NCBI GenBank assembly: GCA_009602735.1 | Contig: WELA01001736.1 | Span: 40,481-94,169, forward strand | Direction: 5' to 3' | DNA: 53,689 nucleotides | Source: Mesotaenium endlicherianum | Lineage: Eukaryota; Streptophyta; Zygnematophyceae; Zygnematales; Mesotaeniaceae | In this document: positions 21,491-32,900 of the stretch, in pieces | Layout of the letters: every line of letters begins with the position of its first letter | Numbering within the stretch: the stretch's first letter is position 1 | Translations under genes and position numbers: made by a program | Notes under the pieces: generated by a model | Database searches by the model: none | The model's input: the letters and a program-made list of their open reading frames with translations, nothing else | What the model was told of the DNA's origin: nothing

Positions 21491-22210
21491 TGAAATGAAT
21501 CGACTTACCAAATAAGCGATTAACAATTAATAAAGATCTTTATTTCAGCAAGTAATGTTTATAGATTATTCGTTTCTTGGTTAAATGGCAAAAGGACAAC
21601 ACACTAGCAGTGAACAATACTCGTAAGTCAAATGAGAGTAAACTAGCATCAATAATGCAAATCAGTAAACTCATACATAAGCAAGGTTAGAAGACAGTGC
21701 GTATCAATGGCTTCTCGCCTTGGATTCAGATCTCTCTCAGTCAGCTGTACCAGAGAGTTGGCCTCGTTTCCGAATGCCGAACTCGAGAGCAATGCCTAGC
21801 ATATGTACATGGAATGAGTTTATTGTTCAACGGCCAGTGCGATGGCACCACCTACCCGAGAGTTAACCACGTTGGTAGGACCTCGGTTAACCAAATCCAC
21901 CGCCATCTCCCATCATCCCGAATCGCCATCCATCATAGGGATGTCATCTGGCCATTCATCTAGCATACCACACTTAGATGCATATTGAGGCAGTTCGCTG
22001 CTACCGAGTACGGAAGTCAGCTGGCTGTCAAAGAATGTGTCAGCAAGCTGACTTAAGTTGACTTCAACCTGCTGCTTCCGGCTGAGTCATTAAACTGCTA
22101 TTATATAAAGTCCAGCAGACTGATTATTTAACTAGAGTTCAGCAGGCTGAACATGATTAACTATTATATCTAAATGAATATTATATCTACTAATATACTG
22201 ATTCATTACA
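21491..22210 (-). repeat. Element D 5' LTR
   Basis: 720 bp, TG at 21491 and CA at 22210, paired with 14396-15112. Confidence 0.93.
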
Positions 22211-22215
22211 GTCTC
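22211..22215. repeat. Target-site duplication of D, right (GTCTC)
   Basis: GTCTC follows D's 5' LTR and matches 14391-14395. Confidence 0.9.
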
Positions 22216-23479
22216 CACCTCACTTGGCTTGTTGTCTTCTCGTGAAGTGGGTCTTGGGGTGGTAGGCTCCTGGCCTACCGGCGCTGTCCGTTTTTTGACA
22301 ACTTTTTGGGGCATGAAAGTGCACAATGGCCCTTTTCCTTGCAATAGAAGCGTAGTCCAGCCGTCATGAGAGCTTCTTTTTCAGCCGGGGAGAGTCTTGC
22401 TTTCACTCCTTGCTGGTTTCTTGCATCATAAGTGTCATTGGAGGATCTTCCACTCTTCCGGGCAGCCGCGGGGTCCCTTTTAATAACTCCGATTTCCATG
22501 GGTGTGGGTCCAGATTCGAATGTGGAAGGAGCTGCGTACACCCGCGTCGTCGGTACCCGTGAAGATGAAGGCACGGAGTGCTTGAAATTCAAGGTATCCA
22601 CCTTTTGGGCCACTTCAATGATCTTTGAGAAGTCCGTCAAGTCGCGTAACTCCACTTCCTTTGCCACCTTGGGTTTGAGGCCAAAGATGTAACGGTCAAT
22701 CTTCTCCTCGAGAGACATGTTGGGGATCTCAAGAGTGAGGGCGTGAAATCTGGATGTATACTCTTGAACGGACGTCGTTTGCTTGAGATACTGGAGCTTT
22801 TCTTGGGCAATGTTCTCCGCATTGATGGGCATGAATTGTTTCTTGAGGGCCTCTCAAAAATCTGCCCATCTTGCTTATGATGGTGGGGCTCTTGGCCGAG
22901 CAGGGGGTGCGCCATAGCTTGATGTATAGCCGCTTGATAGTTACGCCACCATGATGTTGCTGCTCCTCTAAGTAAGGTAACGGCAAAGGGAACGTATTCC
23001 TCCTCGGGTACTTCAAGGAATGCGAGATATATCTCCACTTGGTAGAGCCATAAATTCAGGTTGGCACCTTTCCCGGGGTTGAAAGGGTCGCGTTTGCCGG
23101 GCTTGATGAGTTTCCTTGCTCTCGTAGGCTCTTGTAGAGGCCCTTGAGCCGGGGTTGGATTTTGAGCATTGCTTCCAATAGGGGCAACCATGGCAGCCAT
23201 AGCTTCTCTTGACGCTTGCACAATGGCTTCATAGGTGGCCAAGCCCACTTGGTTGTGGACGGTCATTAGGAAGGTTGCCCACTCATTTGCGGGAACTCCT
23301 TGTGGTGGGGTCAACTTTTCTATAGCGCCTGCCACGGGATTCGATAGTGCTCCTCCTTGTGGTGCTTCTTGTTGTTGCAGATTTTCTTGAGTGTGCTCTC
23401 CGGTCGGCGCTGGAGGAGGGTCTCTTGGAGATGAAGTGCTTCCTTCGAAAGCTTGCTGTTGGTCTTGAGGATCGGCCAT
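22216..23479 (-). pseudogene. Element C gag
   Basis: A start at 23479 (MADPQDQQQAFEG) leads into a Pro/Gln-rich arm and then a retrotransposon gag domain (LWLYQVEIYLAFLEVP, AATSWWRNYQ). A frameshift lies between about 22860 and 22930, and a TGA near 22853 sits in the next frame. The open frame then resumes from 22832 (TSVQEYTSRFHALTLEIP) to a degenerate zinc knuckle (YCKEKGHCALSC). The first Cys of the CCHC pattern appears replaced. The frame then runs into protease after removal of element D. Confidence 0.85.
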
Positions 23480-23503
23480 CTTCTTGTGCTACCAAAGTGC
23501 CTA

Positions 23504-23515
23504 GCTCCGATACCA
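23504..23515 (-). other. Primer-binding site of element C
   Basis: On the minus strand TGGTATCGGAGC, one base after a sequence ending CA at 23517. It is identical to the site of D, so all three nested elements use the same primer tRNA class. Confidence 0.85.
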
Positions 23516-23516
23516 C

Positions 23517-23760
23517 TGTAGTGAAACAGATAGATAAAGTACTCAGTTAAGTAAAATACTTTATCTATTCAGGACAAGGATCTTCGAACACAAGTGGTAG
23601 CTTCTGGGAAGAGAGATGGCTTCTTGAAAGTTAATATATTTCTGGAATTTGGCAAGTACATGAGTGATTCTTGAATGCCTTTCTATGTTCTAGCTCTTGC
23701 CAATATACTTGCTATATAAGTAGTTTCTAGGAAGGTGCATGTTGATGTGTTGACACCCAA
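23517..23760 (-). repeat. Element C 5' LTR, inner end only
   Basis: The inner end is set by the primer-binding site. The outer end cannot be placed because the partner LTR is missing. The first bases contain a perfect 11-bp inverted repeat, TAGATAAAGTA (23531-23541) and TACTTTATCTA (23557-23567), which could fold as a hairpin near the end of the 5' LTR transcript. Confidence 0.5.
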
Positions 23761-24477
23761 CACATCCCAAAACTTGCCACCTCTTTCTAGAATAATGTAC
23801 ACATGTCCTTTTGACCTAAAAATGGCACATTTGACTATTGCCACATGGAGTTCTTCTAAGTCCTTCCTCTAACTTTGAAAATGCCTTAGAAGGTTCAAAG
23901 GATATGAACCAAGTCACTAGAGTATTTATTCACACTTGAATCCACACAGTACTACTATGAAGTATATTCAAAAGCATCAAAAGAAAAGCAAACTACTATA
24001 TATCAAAACTCAAATCACTACAGCTACCATATAAAACCAGTTTCACTTAAACTCAATAGCTTTGAGCACACACTTGCCTAAGTATATTACATATAGTCTC
24101 AATATTTTTTGTGTGCTACTAATTGCCTCGTGGAAAAAGATATGTTAAATCCTCTTAACTACAGCTGCGAATTTGAAAACAACTGACGCTAAATTTAGTT
24201 GAGGAATCAGGGCATGTGAAAAGAACAAAGGAAAATAAAGGTATCACAAAAAACTAATATAGTGTGCAAAATTCACGTATAGAGAATTTTACAGACATAA
24301 AGTTAAGAATTAATAGGGAAAAAATTTTGCTACAGGTTTTCAATTTCTCTGATTTCAGTAAAACACTACTCATTTGGTACTTTCTTTTGTACAGCTTGTA
24401 AGGTCCTTGATCTATATGATTTCATTGTCTAATGGTATGGCTTTGTACACTTGTGCCAATATGTGGTTGATGTGGAC

Positions 24478-24687
24478 TCAATCGACAAGTGGGACTATTG
24501 CTCTCTCAAGCAGGCGTGGCTCAATAGCTCGTAAGAAGATTTCTGCGACTGTTACTGTGCCTATGTCTTTCCACAAATGCGTGAGGCGACCATACATCAT
24601 GCGGATCGTCTCGGCCCTTTTTCTTGTGAAATGGTGCAACACTTTGACCTTTTCTTCTGTAGCTGTCTGAAACTCTTCCTTGAGCAC
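24478..24687 (-). pseudogene. Retrotransposon gag remnant
   Basis: A 69-residue frame (LKEEFQTATEEKVKVLHHFTR, then MYGRLTHLWKDIG) resembles the helical part of LTR-retrotransposon capsid proteins. It lies outside element C and belongs to a further decayed element. The sequence just 5' of it on the minus strand (24776-24990) is shared, inverted, with about 8090-8300. Confidence 0.4.
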
Positions 24688-24775
24688 TGCTCAAAATACA
24701 AACACTGGATCTGCCAAGAGGACCGGAACTGAAGGGTGTATTCATTAAAGTGGGCACTTAGTATTACAAATTGGA

Positions 24776-24990
24776 AAGAAGACAACTAATGAATTCCGGC
24801 CCAAAAGATCACTAAAGCACAACGTGAAAGCTTTTTGGAGTAGTCCTTGCAAGGATAGTAAGCTTATGAATTTGCTCACTCTAAAATAGGTCTTCGAGTG
24901 ACTGGAAACTGGCTTGGTGAAGGCAGATTGCTCCTCACAAGACTACCAAGAGATCCTCAAAAGCACAAGAGGGATACAAGGGCTACCTTT
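24776..24990 (-). repeat. Retroelement leader, inverted match to 8090-8300
   Basis: Blocks such as ACAACTAATGAA, GGCCCAAAAGATCACTA, AGTAGTCCT, GTGACTGGA and AAAxCACAAGAG occur in the same order in the reverse complement of 8090-8300. It lies directly upstream of the gag remnant, so it is probably the LTR end or leader of that family. Confidence 0.6.
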
Positions 24991-25880
24991 ACTTATAACT
25001 CTATAACTTTCAACTTGCCATTATAACTCCTAAAAGATAGTTGCTAGAGGCAATTTATCTTGAATATATACTCCACAATGCAGATAATACGGAAGTAGAT
25101 GAAGTATGTAGTCTATTTTTAGTTCCAATCCAAGCACCCACATAACATCTAGCAAGTAATTGATAGCTAAACCTTACCTTGAGCACTGCAGGATGGATCA
25201 AAGCGTTCAACTGTCTAACATGAGCAAACCCCCAAAATTTCAGGTAATTTGGACAAACTGTAGCTATGGTAACTTGTATCAGCAATAATTCTATTGGTAG
25301 TAGGTATCTAAAGCAATCACAAAGCAAAAAATAGAAAGGAGTAAATGCAGCTTCAAACTTGCTATAAAAGGCCCTAGAAGGGACCTACCACGTCATGACA
25401 TGGCCTCACGGACAAGTACGACTTAATGAGACACTGGATAATGTCGAGCATTGTCCCTTAAGCTAGTGTTGCAAGTGGGTGGCAAGAGATCGCGCTAAGC
25501 AACGAAAAGTACTTTCACTCAAACGCGTAGATCTTGCAGGATACAAAACCAATGACGCAAAAAAAAGCCAATCAATAGCCAATCAATAGCCACTTCGATC
25601 CTCTACATATTAGTGACTTTTAAAATTTAGAAAGAAATGATACTATATGAAATTCAAAGTTAAATGCGGCTGTCTTGGGCGCCTCTAAGCGGCTTCACAC
25701 ACTAAATAGTCGCCCACAAAATGATAAATCATGACATGAAGAGTGCTAAAACGAAAGAAGCGCGAGCTTACATTCGGGAAGCCCAATCATGGATGAATCG
25801 TAAACATTCGTCGTCAGCTTGACGCAAAAAGCTTGCAACAAAAATCCTAGTCAGACTGGGTGTGAGTCATCTTGAGCAAG
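24991..25880. other. No supported gene
   Basis: AT-rich sequence with only short frames. A small tandem duplication (GCCAATCAATAGCCAATCAA) lies near 25567-25590. I see nothing else. Confidence 0.5.
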
Positions 25881-27172
25881 TCAATAAGCTCGAATACTTG
25901 TGCTCAACAGAGAAGAACTTATGGAGGGCTGAAGAGGCACTTGGTGACTCTTGCCATTGGTCATTGTGAGCCAAAAAGGCTTCTTGTCACCACTTTCAGT
26001 CACAAAGTCCAGCTCCTGCAAGCCCTCAAGAACCGTATGGCCAAAAAGTGACTAGCTAAAACATCCATAGATCCCTTTTTGTCCTCAGCAGATTGCGCTA
26101 CAATCAAGGATCTGATAAAGCAAGTACAGGAATGAGACAAGCATAGGAACTTGATCTGTCCCCTACAAAAAGAAACGGAAAGCCTGTCATAGCAGTGGTC
26201 CTTACAGAAGGTCATAGCAGGAACAATGGTGTTGGACGTGTCGTAGCAGCTGAATCAGCTGCAGCCTGCGTGCAGATCTTCTGGGACAAACGCTAACCTT
26301 CAAGCTGGGACTCTATGGCAAGGTGGCCGTGCACGGCATGAGTGCTAGTATGCAATCAGAGCCTGCACCACCGACTCACACCGAACAAGTTCAATACAGA
26401 CCAAATCTTGCCAGCCTCCTCAGCCTGGTTGCGGACTACGCAAGGGCTAAGTTCCCCAGTATGAACCATTTGTACGCATGCTGCCAAGCAGCAGCACTTG
26501 CTGCACAAGTGCAGCCCAGTTGCTGCAGCATCAGAAAGCTAAAGACTGCCGGCATAGAGCTCCATAAGCGTCATCCTGGCATCGACTGTACCAAGCTGTG
26601 CGCCTTAAGTGTCTGTCAGACCATGCAATGCCACCCGCATTCACACGACTCTTCAAATGAATCTTGCAAATTCGCCCCCCTCTCGCCTACCAGATCCTCT
26701 CCCCTCTTTGCATCCCTCTGCCGAAGGAGAACCAAGAGCCATAGAAAAGTCCATGTGGTTGCTTATGGGCGAATGATGGAAGAACATACATTGACAAGCT
26801 CGGGGTGGGCAGGTGTCCTCAATTTTTGCATCACGAATCTGCAAAGGAGCACAATCCCTGGTTCGCAAAAGGCCTGCCAATAAACAAGCATGTTCGTCAG
26901 AGAAGCCTGCCTACTATATTTGCAAAACTCAAAACAGTGGTCATGCAGGGTTACTCTACTTAATAGTAGCAATGAAAATCCAGCACCTGATGTGAGCATA
27001 AAGGGTAGGGAACAAAAGGAACACAATTACATGAAGGAGCCTCTTGCATCTTCCTGCTCCAGCTTTCCACTGATAGATTGATAGATTGTCTTGTACATAC
27101 AGACAGGAGCAGGAACAAAAGGAGAGGAAGACAAAAGACCTGCTTCTGCTCCAACGACTCAAATTTGCACTC
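25881..27172 (-). pseudogene. Degenerate 3' half of a second DUF1664 gene
   Basis: Four blocks correspond to exons 9-12 of the intact gene at 29977-33966, same strand and order, with splice sites kept: 27140-27172 (ECKFESLEQKQ, identical protein), 26790-26873 (84 nt, same length), 26298-26362 (65 instead of 69 nt, with a TAG and a frameshift) and 26015-25881 (45 codons ending TGA). The third block is ruined, so the copy is probably a pseudogene. No counterparts of exons 1-8 were found upstream. It arose by a direct duplication spanning roughly 4 kb. Confidence 0.75.
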
Positions 27173-27419
27173 CTGCATACAACCGCAACAAGGATATTGG
27201 CATCCAGCATTAGCAGTGAAGTTGCAGGTCATGCAAAAAGTAGACAACTTATAGACTTTTCTTTGCTATCCAACAGAAACCTCGCCATCGCGAGATTTTC
27301 AAACCAAATGCTTGCAGGACAGTGTCTAACAGTACAGAGATACTTTGTTTGCATCTCTACATTGACACATATGCAAACTGTTATAGAGAACAGCTGGCAA
27401 TAAAGGTCAGATCTAAGTC

Positions 27420-27720
27420 AAACAAGAAGCACAGGCACACACACGCAAAATACAAGACATGTCAAAGCAATTGCTCGGCGAGAATGCCCACAATGCTGTC
27501 GCTAAGCATCCGTCTGCTCAAAAATTGCCGATAAACAAAAAAGAATGCGACATGGATAGATGCGTAAGAGAAGCAACATCACCTGCCCTTGAAACGTCTA
27601 TTCTTACCTGTTCAGAAAGCTAGAAGCTGACCGAGAATGCTTCATTACGACACAATGAGGCCGATGTTCAAAGAACCCTACAGTTGCCTCCAGCTCCTCT
27701 TAGAAATGCATGTACGCCGG
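27420..27720. repeat. Second copy of the 2280-2640 segment
   Basis: Similar to 2280-2640 in the same orientation. On the minus strand it contains an exon-like block (VGFFEHRPHCVVMKH) ending in AACAG/GTAAGA near 27610, with one in-frame TAA earlier. It looks like a decayed exon of an unidentified gene that also left a copy next to element A. Confidence 0.45.
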
Positions 27721-27926
27721 GTTGCCCGCCCACGGCCCATCTTCTACAGCTCTCTGTTTCAATGATTTGAAGTAGCTGGGCCTTCTGAGGTAATAGCGCC
27801 TCTACCCGTACTCCAGGCAGTAGCTGTCCCCTTTGAAACCCAGTATTGGGAGCATAATGAAAGTTAAGCCTCTACAAATGACCCAGACACCCAAACCCCA
27901 GGTGTCCACCCAGTAGAGTTCCCTTG

Positions 27927-28769
27927 TTACTGACTCAAGTACTGGTGACTTCCAGGGTACAGTTCCTCCATGCTTGGCACTCCCTCTCGCAGATGATGAG
28001 AGAAGCTTGCCAAATTTATTGGCTTCTCCACAATGGGGTTGCTGTCATCCACCCAAGGGGAGCGGCAATACACACATGTGACAGCTCCCGTCCCTTTCGC
28101 AGCCCGCCACCGACTGAAGCACTCCTTGTGAATATTATTGCCACATATAGTGCAGAAAATGGTTTGTTCTTTGGCAGCACCACTATTGCCGACTAAAGGT
28201 TCATAACATATGGGGCAGTCGCCCTCTAAAGCTCGTTGCTGAGCAACTTCTTTTTTGCTCCCTTTCAACCGCTGAAACTGCTCCCTTGTGCGGACATCTG
28301 CTAATAATTCTTCGGCTTCAGCTTCCCTATCAGCGCGACCCGACCCTGGCGTCAACAAGGAGGTAAGTTCTGTTGACAGAAGTGCCTTCTGCCAGACTCT
28401 GGGATCATTGCGATCACACCGCAGCACCCGCAACATGACAAACAGCATGTGCTTGCAAATGTGACCGAAACCATGATCAGGACAAGTGCAATGGGGTACA
28501 TGCGCTATCGTGACTGTATATGCATTCCCGGTTGCTCCAAGAACATAGAATTCCTGAGAGTTGGGATTAGCTTGTCCCTCTAAGTTTTGGCGTCCCAGAA
28601 GATACAACCTGTGCGTGTAAGCACGCTCAATCCTTTCGTTAGTTTTCTGACTCGGTTTTGCTACATATCTAGCTAGACGTTTTTCAACCTCTCGTCTCTG
28701 CTTCTTAGTGCCAGACGAGCTCGTTCCAATACCTTTCGGGACGCTATCAGCATCTCTCTTTCGGCTCAT
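27927..28769 (-). CDS. SWIM and RING zinc-finger protein (ZSWIM2/MEX-like)
   Basis: A 280-aa single-exon gene. It has a basic N-terminus (residues 1-40), a SWIM finger with the CxCxnCxH pattern (CTCPDHGFGHICKH, about 95-108), a charged linker, and a RING-type finger (CPICYEPL at about 186, then FCTICGNNIHKEC, then CVYC). The combination of SWIM followed by this RING variant is that of ZSWIM2/MEX E3 ubiquitin ligases. The SWIM part is thought to help binding and the RING to recruit E2. The start at MSRKRDADS is the first ATG of the frame, and the stop is TAA. It has no introns, unlike its neighbours, and lies between the DUF1664 gene and its degenerate copy. The substrate is unknown. Confidence 0.85.
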   Translation of the reverse strand: MSRKRDADSVPKGIGTSSSGTKKQRREVEKRLARYVAKPSQKTNERIERAYTHRLYLLGRQNLEGQANPNSQEFYVLGATGNAYTVTIAHVPHCTCPDHGFGHICKHMLFVMLRVLRCDRNDPRVWQKALLSTELTSLLTPGSGRADREAEAEELLADVRTREQFQRLKGSKKEVAQQRALEGDCPICYEPLVGNSGAAKEQTIFCTICGNNIHKECFSRWRAAKGTGAVTCVYCRSPWVDDSNPIVEKPINLASFSHHLREGVPSMEELYPGSHQYLSQ

Positions 28770-29976
28770 ACTTGGTGTCAGAAAATGACTTGTGTGTAGG
28801 AAACTGAGAGCAAGTTCACGGTTTTCTCAACGTGCTCAGATCCACCAATAGACCAATGAGTTCGGCTTATCCACGATACACTTATAGCCAACCCGTCTTC
28901 TTTGTCTACGACGCACTACTAATTCACCTGTATACAAGATGATATGAGCCCTTTTCTGCGAAAGTGACCCCGATTTGATGATAGGAAGTAAGAATTAGAT
29001 GACTGCATGTACTATGCAATGTGTACTTTAGTGCTTAACAAATTTTAACGAGCAGTGAATTCTATGCGAAGCCAGCCAGTACAATGTGGCCACTGGCCAA
29101 TGATCAACGACACTTCGCGCACTTTCGTACGATAATCAGTAGTTCGGTTCTACAGGTTCGTGTCAATGACCACTCCTGGTAGCTTGTTCGGATAAGTTTG
29201 CTTATATGTAGACTTTTTTAGAACGGTTATTGAATAGGGCCGAAAGCGATTAGGGCAAGGTACAGAAGCGACTAAAATAAGGTACAAGAAGGTTAGCATC
29301 AGCTTCTTATATTGTAGGATCAATTATGCTCATCCCCTCCCTCACTAGAGAATCGATATACTTCTAGCAGCAGCAGAGGGTCTGCTTATTAAGATGTCAG
29401 GCCATTTGAATACGAAGTACTGACGAGATCTTTTTCTGTTGCTTTTGACTATGTACACAAGCACAGAGGCCTGCTCAAGTGGCCTTCCACTTGGATAAAT
29501 GATGATATCTTGGAGTTCCTACCCTAGGACTGAGCTAGACTTGATATGCCTGGCTGACACAGTGCATAAGGGTCACTCTTCCATAAAACTAACTCTAATG
29601 TGATATTATCTGTTGCTGTAGCTGTAGAGCACGCCGATGCACATGCCATGAACAGCTGCAGCACTCAAAAGGATCAGAGTTGAGGCCCTTATACGGCATA
29701 ATTTCTCGCACTTATGTAGTCGCCGTAAAACCCCTGCAAAAAGCAGGTGCAAAAAGAGTATTTAGAAACACTGCGATAGCACAATTTGAAACTTGTTTGG
29801 CAAAATCCACGTACACGTACATCCATCTTAAACTCCAAAGGGACATGAGAAGCTTAAAGGAGAAACATGCTATGTTGTAGGCCACCTATATGGGCACTTA
29901 GTCCTGACCTACTTGGCTGTAAAGTCATCACGAGATAGTACGTGATTCTGCAGATGTGGTGAACAAGGATGTCCAC
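28770..29976. other. Intergenic, nothing recognised
   Basis: No domain-bearing frame or convincing splice chain is visible. It should hold the promoter of the SWIM-RING gene and the 3' untranslated region of the DUF1664 gene, both on the minus strand. Confidence 0.5.
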
Positions 29977-32900
29977 TTACGAGCTCGACAAAGACCTTAT
30001 GTAGGCTCGCGGAGGCACTTGATGGCTCTTGCCGTTTGGTGGTAAAGGGAATGGAAAAGGCTTCTTGTCGGTTCCTTCAATTGACTGCGTGATGAACTCC
30101 AGCTCCTGCATGCCGATCAGAACCATGTTGCCCACAGAGTGATTCACAGGGACTACCTTAAACCCCCAACCGAAAGTCCTACACGTAAGGATCTCACACC
30201 AAGTGAAGGAACAATATTAAGGAACGATACGAGGATAGAAGCTTGTCCCCCGATATACATCCTGAACTCCTATATGTCTTAGCAGCCAAATAAGCATCCT
30301 ATGCATGCATCACTTACAGCGGGTACTGACCTTCAGGCCGGGACTCTGAGGCAAGGAATTGGAACGCGACATGGGTGAGCGTGAGTATGCATGCAGCCCC
30401 TGCACCAACCAACCAGACGACATATTGTCAGACTTACCGGCCTGAATGTGGGCAGAGCATAAGCCCCATATTATAATCTAATCATCCGCCGCTCCACATC
30501 ATCTCAAGCAGCAGCGATTACTGCACGAGTGCATTACAATTTCAGCAGCTAATGATGTCTGACATAGAGCTCCACAAGGATCAACCAAGCATCAACTTTA
30601 GTGTTCAATTAGGTGCCTGAACTGGCATGCATACCACACTGACACATACTCCAACCATACATGGCTACTCAACACAGTCTCGTACAACTACACACACACA
30701 CACACACACACACACATGTCACCCCCGCCTTCCCTAGTGAGCCCCACCCCGCCCCCACAGCCCCTGTGTTGAGGGAAAACTTGGAGGGTCCAAGAAGTGC
30801 TTTTGGTCATATAACAGAAGAACACGCACCTTGACCAGCTCGGGCTGGGCATTACCCTCTATCCCCTGCATCACAAATCTGCAGAGGAGCACAATCCCCT
30901 GGTTCGCAAAGTCCTGCCAGATCAACAAGCACATATGTCAGAGAAGCCTGCCTGAGGCGTTTGCGGGACTCGGCACAGTCACCAGGATTCTTTGGCACTA
31001 AAAGGAAGCAAAGAAGGCAAGAAACAAAAGGCCCAAAACTGTACACAAAAGCCTATCGCGTCTGCCTGCTCCACGTTCTCACTGGTGGACCGTCTCATAG
31101 CTGCATGGAGGGCATAGCAGCATGGAGGGCAGGATCAGGAGAGGAAGACGAGTACCTGCTTCTGCTCCAACGACTCAAATTTGCATTCCTGCGAAACACC
31201 ACACCAAAGACGTTTGCATACAGCATGCCGAAATCAAAACGCAGGTCATGACAATGGGTCACTTAGAAGCTGCCATTGGCCTCATGGTCTTAATCCAACG
31301 GCTCCTCCAAGACGAACATTCAAACAAATTTGATTCAGTCCGCTACAACTGAGATGCCTAAAAAATTGGCCCCCCAACAACATGGTGCAAAGGAGGCCCT
31401 TGTGCAGCTGCGTTACAGAGGAGGCAAAGAACAGTCAGACACTTGCAGCAACAGGCACGCAAGCAGACGCGCAAGCGGCTAAGATAAATAAGCAACGTAC
31501 CAGTCCCTCCACGATCTGTTGCACGCTTGATACGTTGTCACCAACCTGGCCCAGATGGCCCCTCACTTCTATCACCTGCAGAGTCGAGTAGAAAACAGAT
31601 TCCATCACTCATAATGCACAACGCATGCAGCATCCGTCGCAGGGATTTTTCTCCATAGTATCAGCTACTCCTAGAATCCATCCCCCCTGCACTAATCTCT
31701 GACTACTGAATTGCTTGTGGAGAAGATGCGCTTACCTCTTGCTTGATAAGTCCTTGGACCTCTATGCTGTTATCTAGCGACTTGGTCACGACGTCCAGTC
31801 GCCCCGCCAGATGCCGCCTTGTGGACTGCATCCACAGCCAAGAGATAGGCATGCCCTGTCATCAACAATGGATGACGGGGAAGCACAGAGGACCCCAAAG
31901 AGCCCAAAGGACACCTGATGGTGCAAGCTATAGCAGTAGCGGACGAGCACAGGCAAGGTGACAGAGGGCTGAGGAAGCACACACCGCAAGCGCTCCTGAG
32001 ACTTGCTCCAGCTGCTTGGTGACAGAGGAGACTGCATTCGACATGCCGCGCTTTGTCACGTACATCAAGTCTCCAAATTTGAAGCCCTGCAGATGTACAT
32101 GATTGCACATAGGCTCTCAGAAAAAAACTACAAATGATTTCCCCCCCTTCCCCTCATTTTGCCTCTGTCAAGTGCATCTTTCAGGAGCTAGCTCTAAGAG
32201 ACACCAAAAATGTCAAAAAAAACTTCTTGCGCATGCAACATTCTAACAATGTAAATCAGTGGAACGACAAGAAAATACTGCCAAAGCTAAAGCACCAACA
32301 TACTTATGAGCAGGAAAGTTCCTAGACTAGCCCACCTTCCACCACATGTAACCATAACCTGCAGCTCCCAGCACAGCTACAGGGGTCACATAGGACAGAA
32401 TACTGCCTCCTCCTGCATATGAGACAAGGAATCCTCATCAGTAAAGTGCTTAGCTTTAGCTATCTGACATTCTGCATACCGCATGAACATTACAAACAAA
32501 ACACAGTACGCCATGTGGCATATCAGACTACATCTTTCAGGCAGAACAAGGGGGGCCCAGGTTAAAAAGACACGTATAACTCAGCCTTCAAGAAGGATAA
32601 CAGACTCGACGTCTGCATGCATTTTCTCCCATATGCGAACATCACACTGAACCCAGCTATCCTCGTCAAATCGTTGCAAGCTCACACGCATGCATAACTA
32701 CGCTGTTGAGAGAAAGTACGGCCTATGCCTCAGCCGACACAATCCAAGTGAAACACATGACTGCACAAAACATGATGTCGAGAAAGTGACAGCATTTCTG
32801 ACCTAAAACATCAGGCGGCACAAGGGCCTCAAAGTATACAGTTCAAGAAAGACAAGGGAATATCAAATTAATTCTGTAAGCTTGCAACTAAACTAGGTGG

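Larger units (their letters stand above)
14396..22210 (-). mobile_element. Element D: near full-length Ty3/gypsy chromovirus
   Basis: A 7,815-bp insert with LTRs of 717 and 720 bp, TG/CA ends and a GTCTC target-site duplication. The internal order on the minus strand is primer site, gag with a CCHC knuckle, protease, RT, RNase H, integrase, decayed chromodomain, an extra ORF, then the polypurine tract. The two LTRs differ at roughly 35-40 positions by eye. Several internal stops fit C-to-T or G-to-A changes, as expected for a methylated, decaying element. A 414-base assembly gap lies in RT. It is inserted between gag and protease of element C. Confidence 0.93.
8467..23517 (-). mobile_element. 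Element C: outer Ty3/gypsy, split by B and D
   Basis: C survives in three pieces read on the minus strand: 23517 to 22211 (primer site and gag), 14395 to 12521 (protease, RT, RNase H, zinc half of integrase) and 8939 to 8467 (integrase core). Removing D with one GTCTC copy joins gag to protease in an open frame. Removing B with one ATTGA copy joins the zinc domain to the integrase core. Its C-terminal integrase, any chromodomain and its 3' LTR are missing at 8466. Every segment holds frameshifts or stops, so C is inactive. It is the oldest layer, because B and D sit inside it. Confidence 0.9.

Noticed and set aside
26323..26883. 186-codon plus-strand frame
   Set aside because: It is antisense to DUF1664 pseudogene blocks with kept splice sites, and shows no domain of its own.
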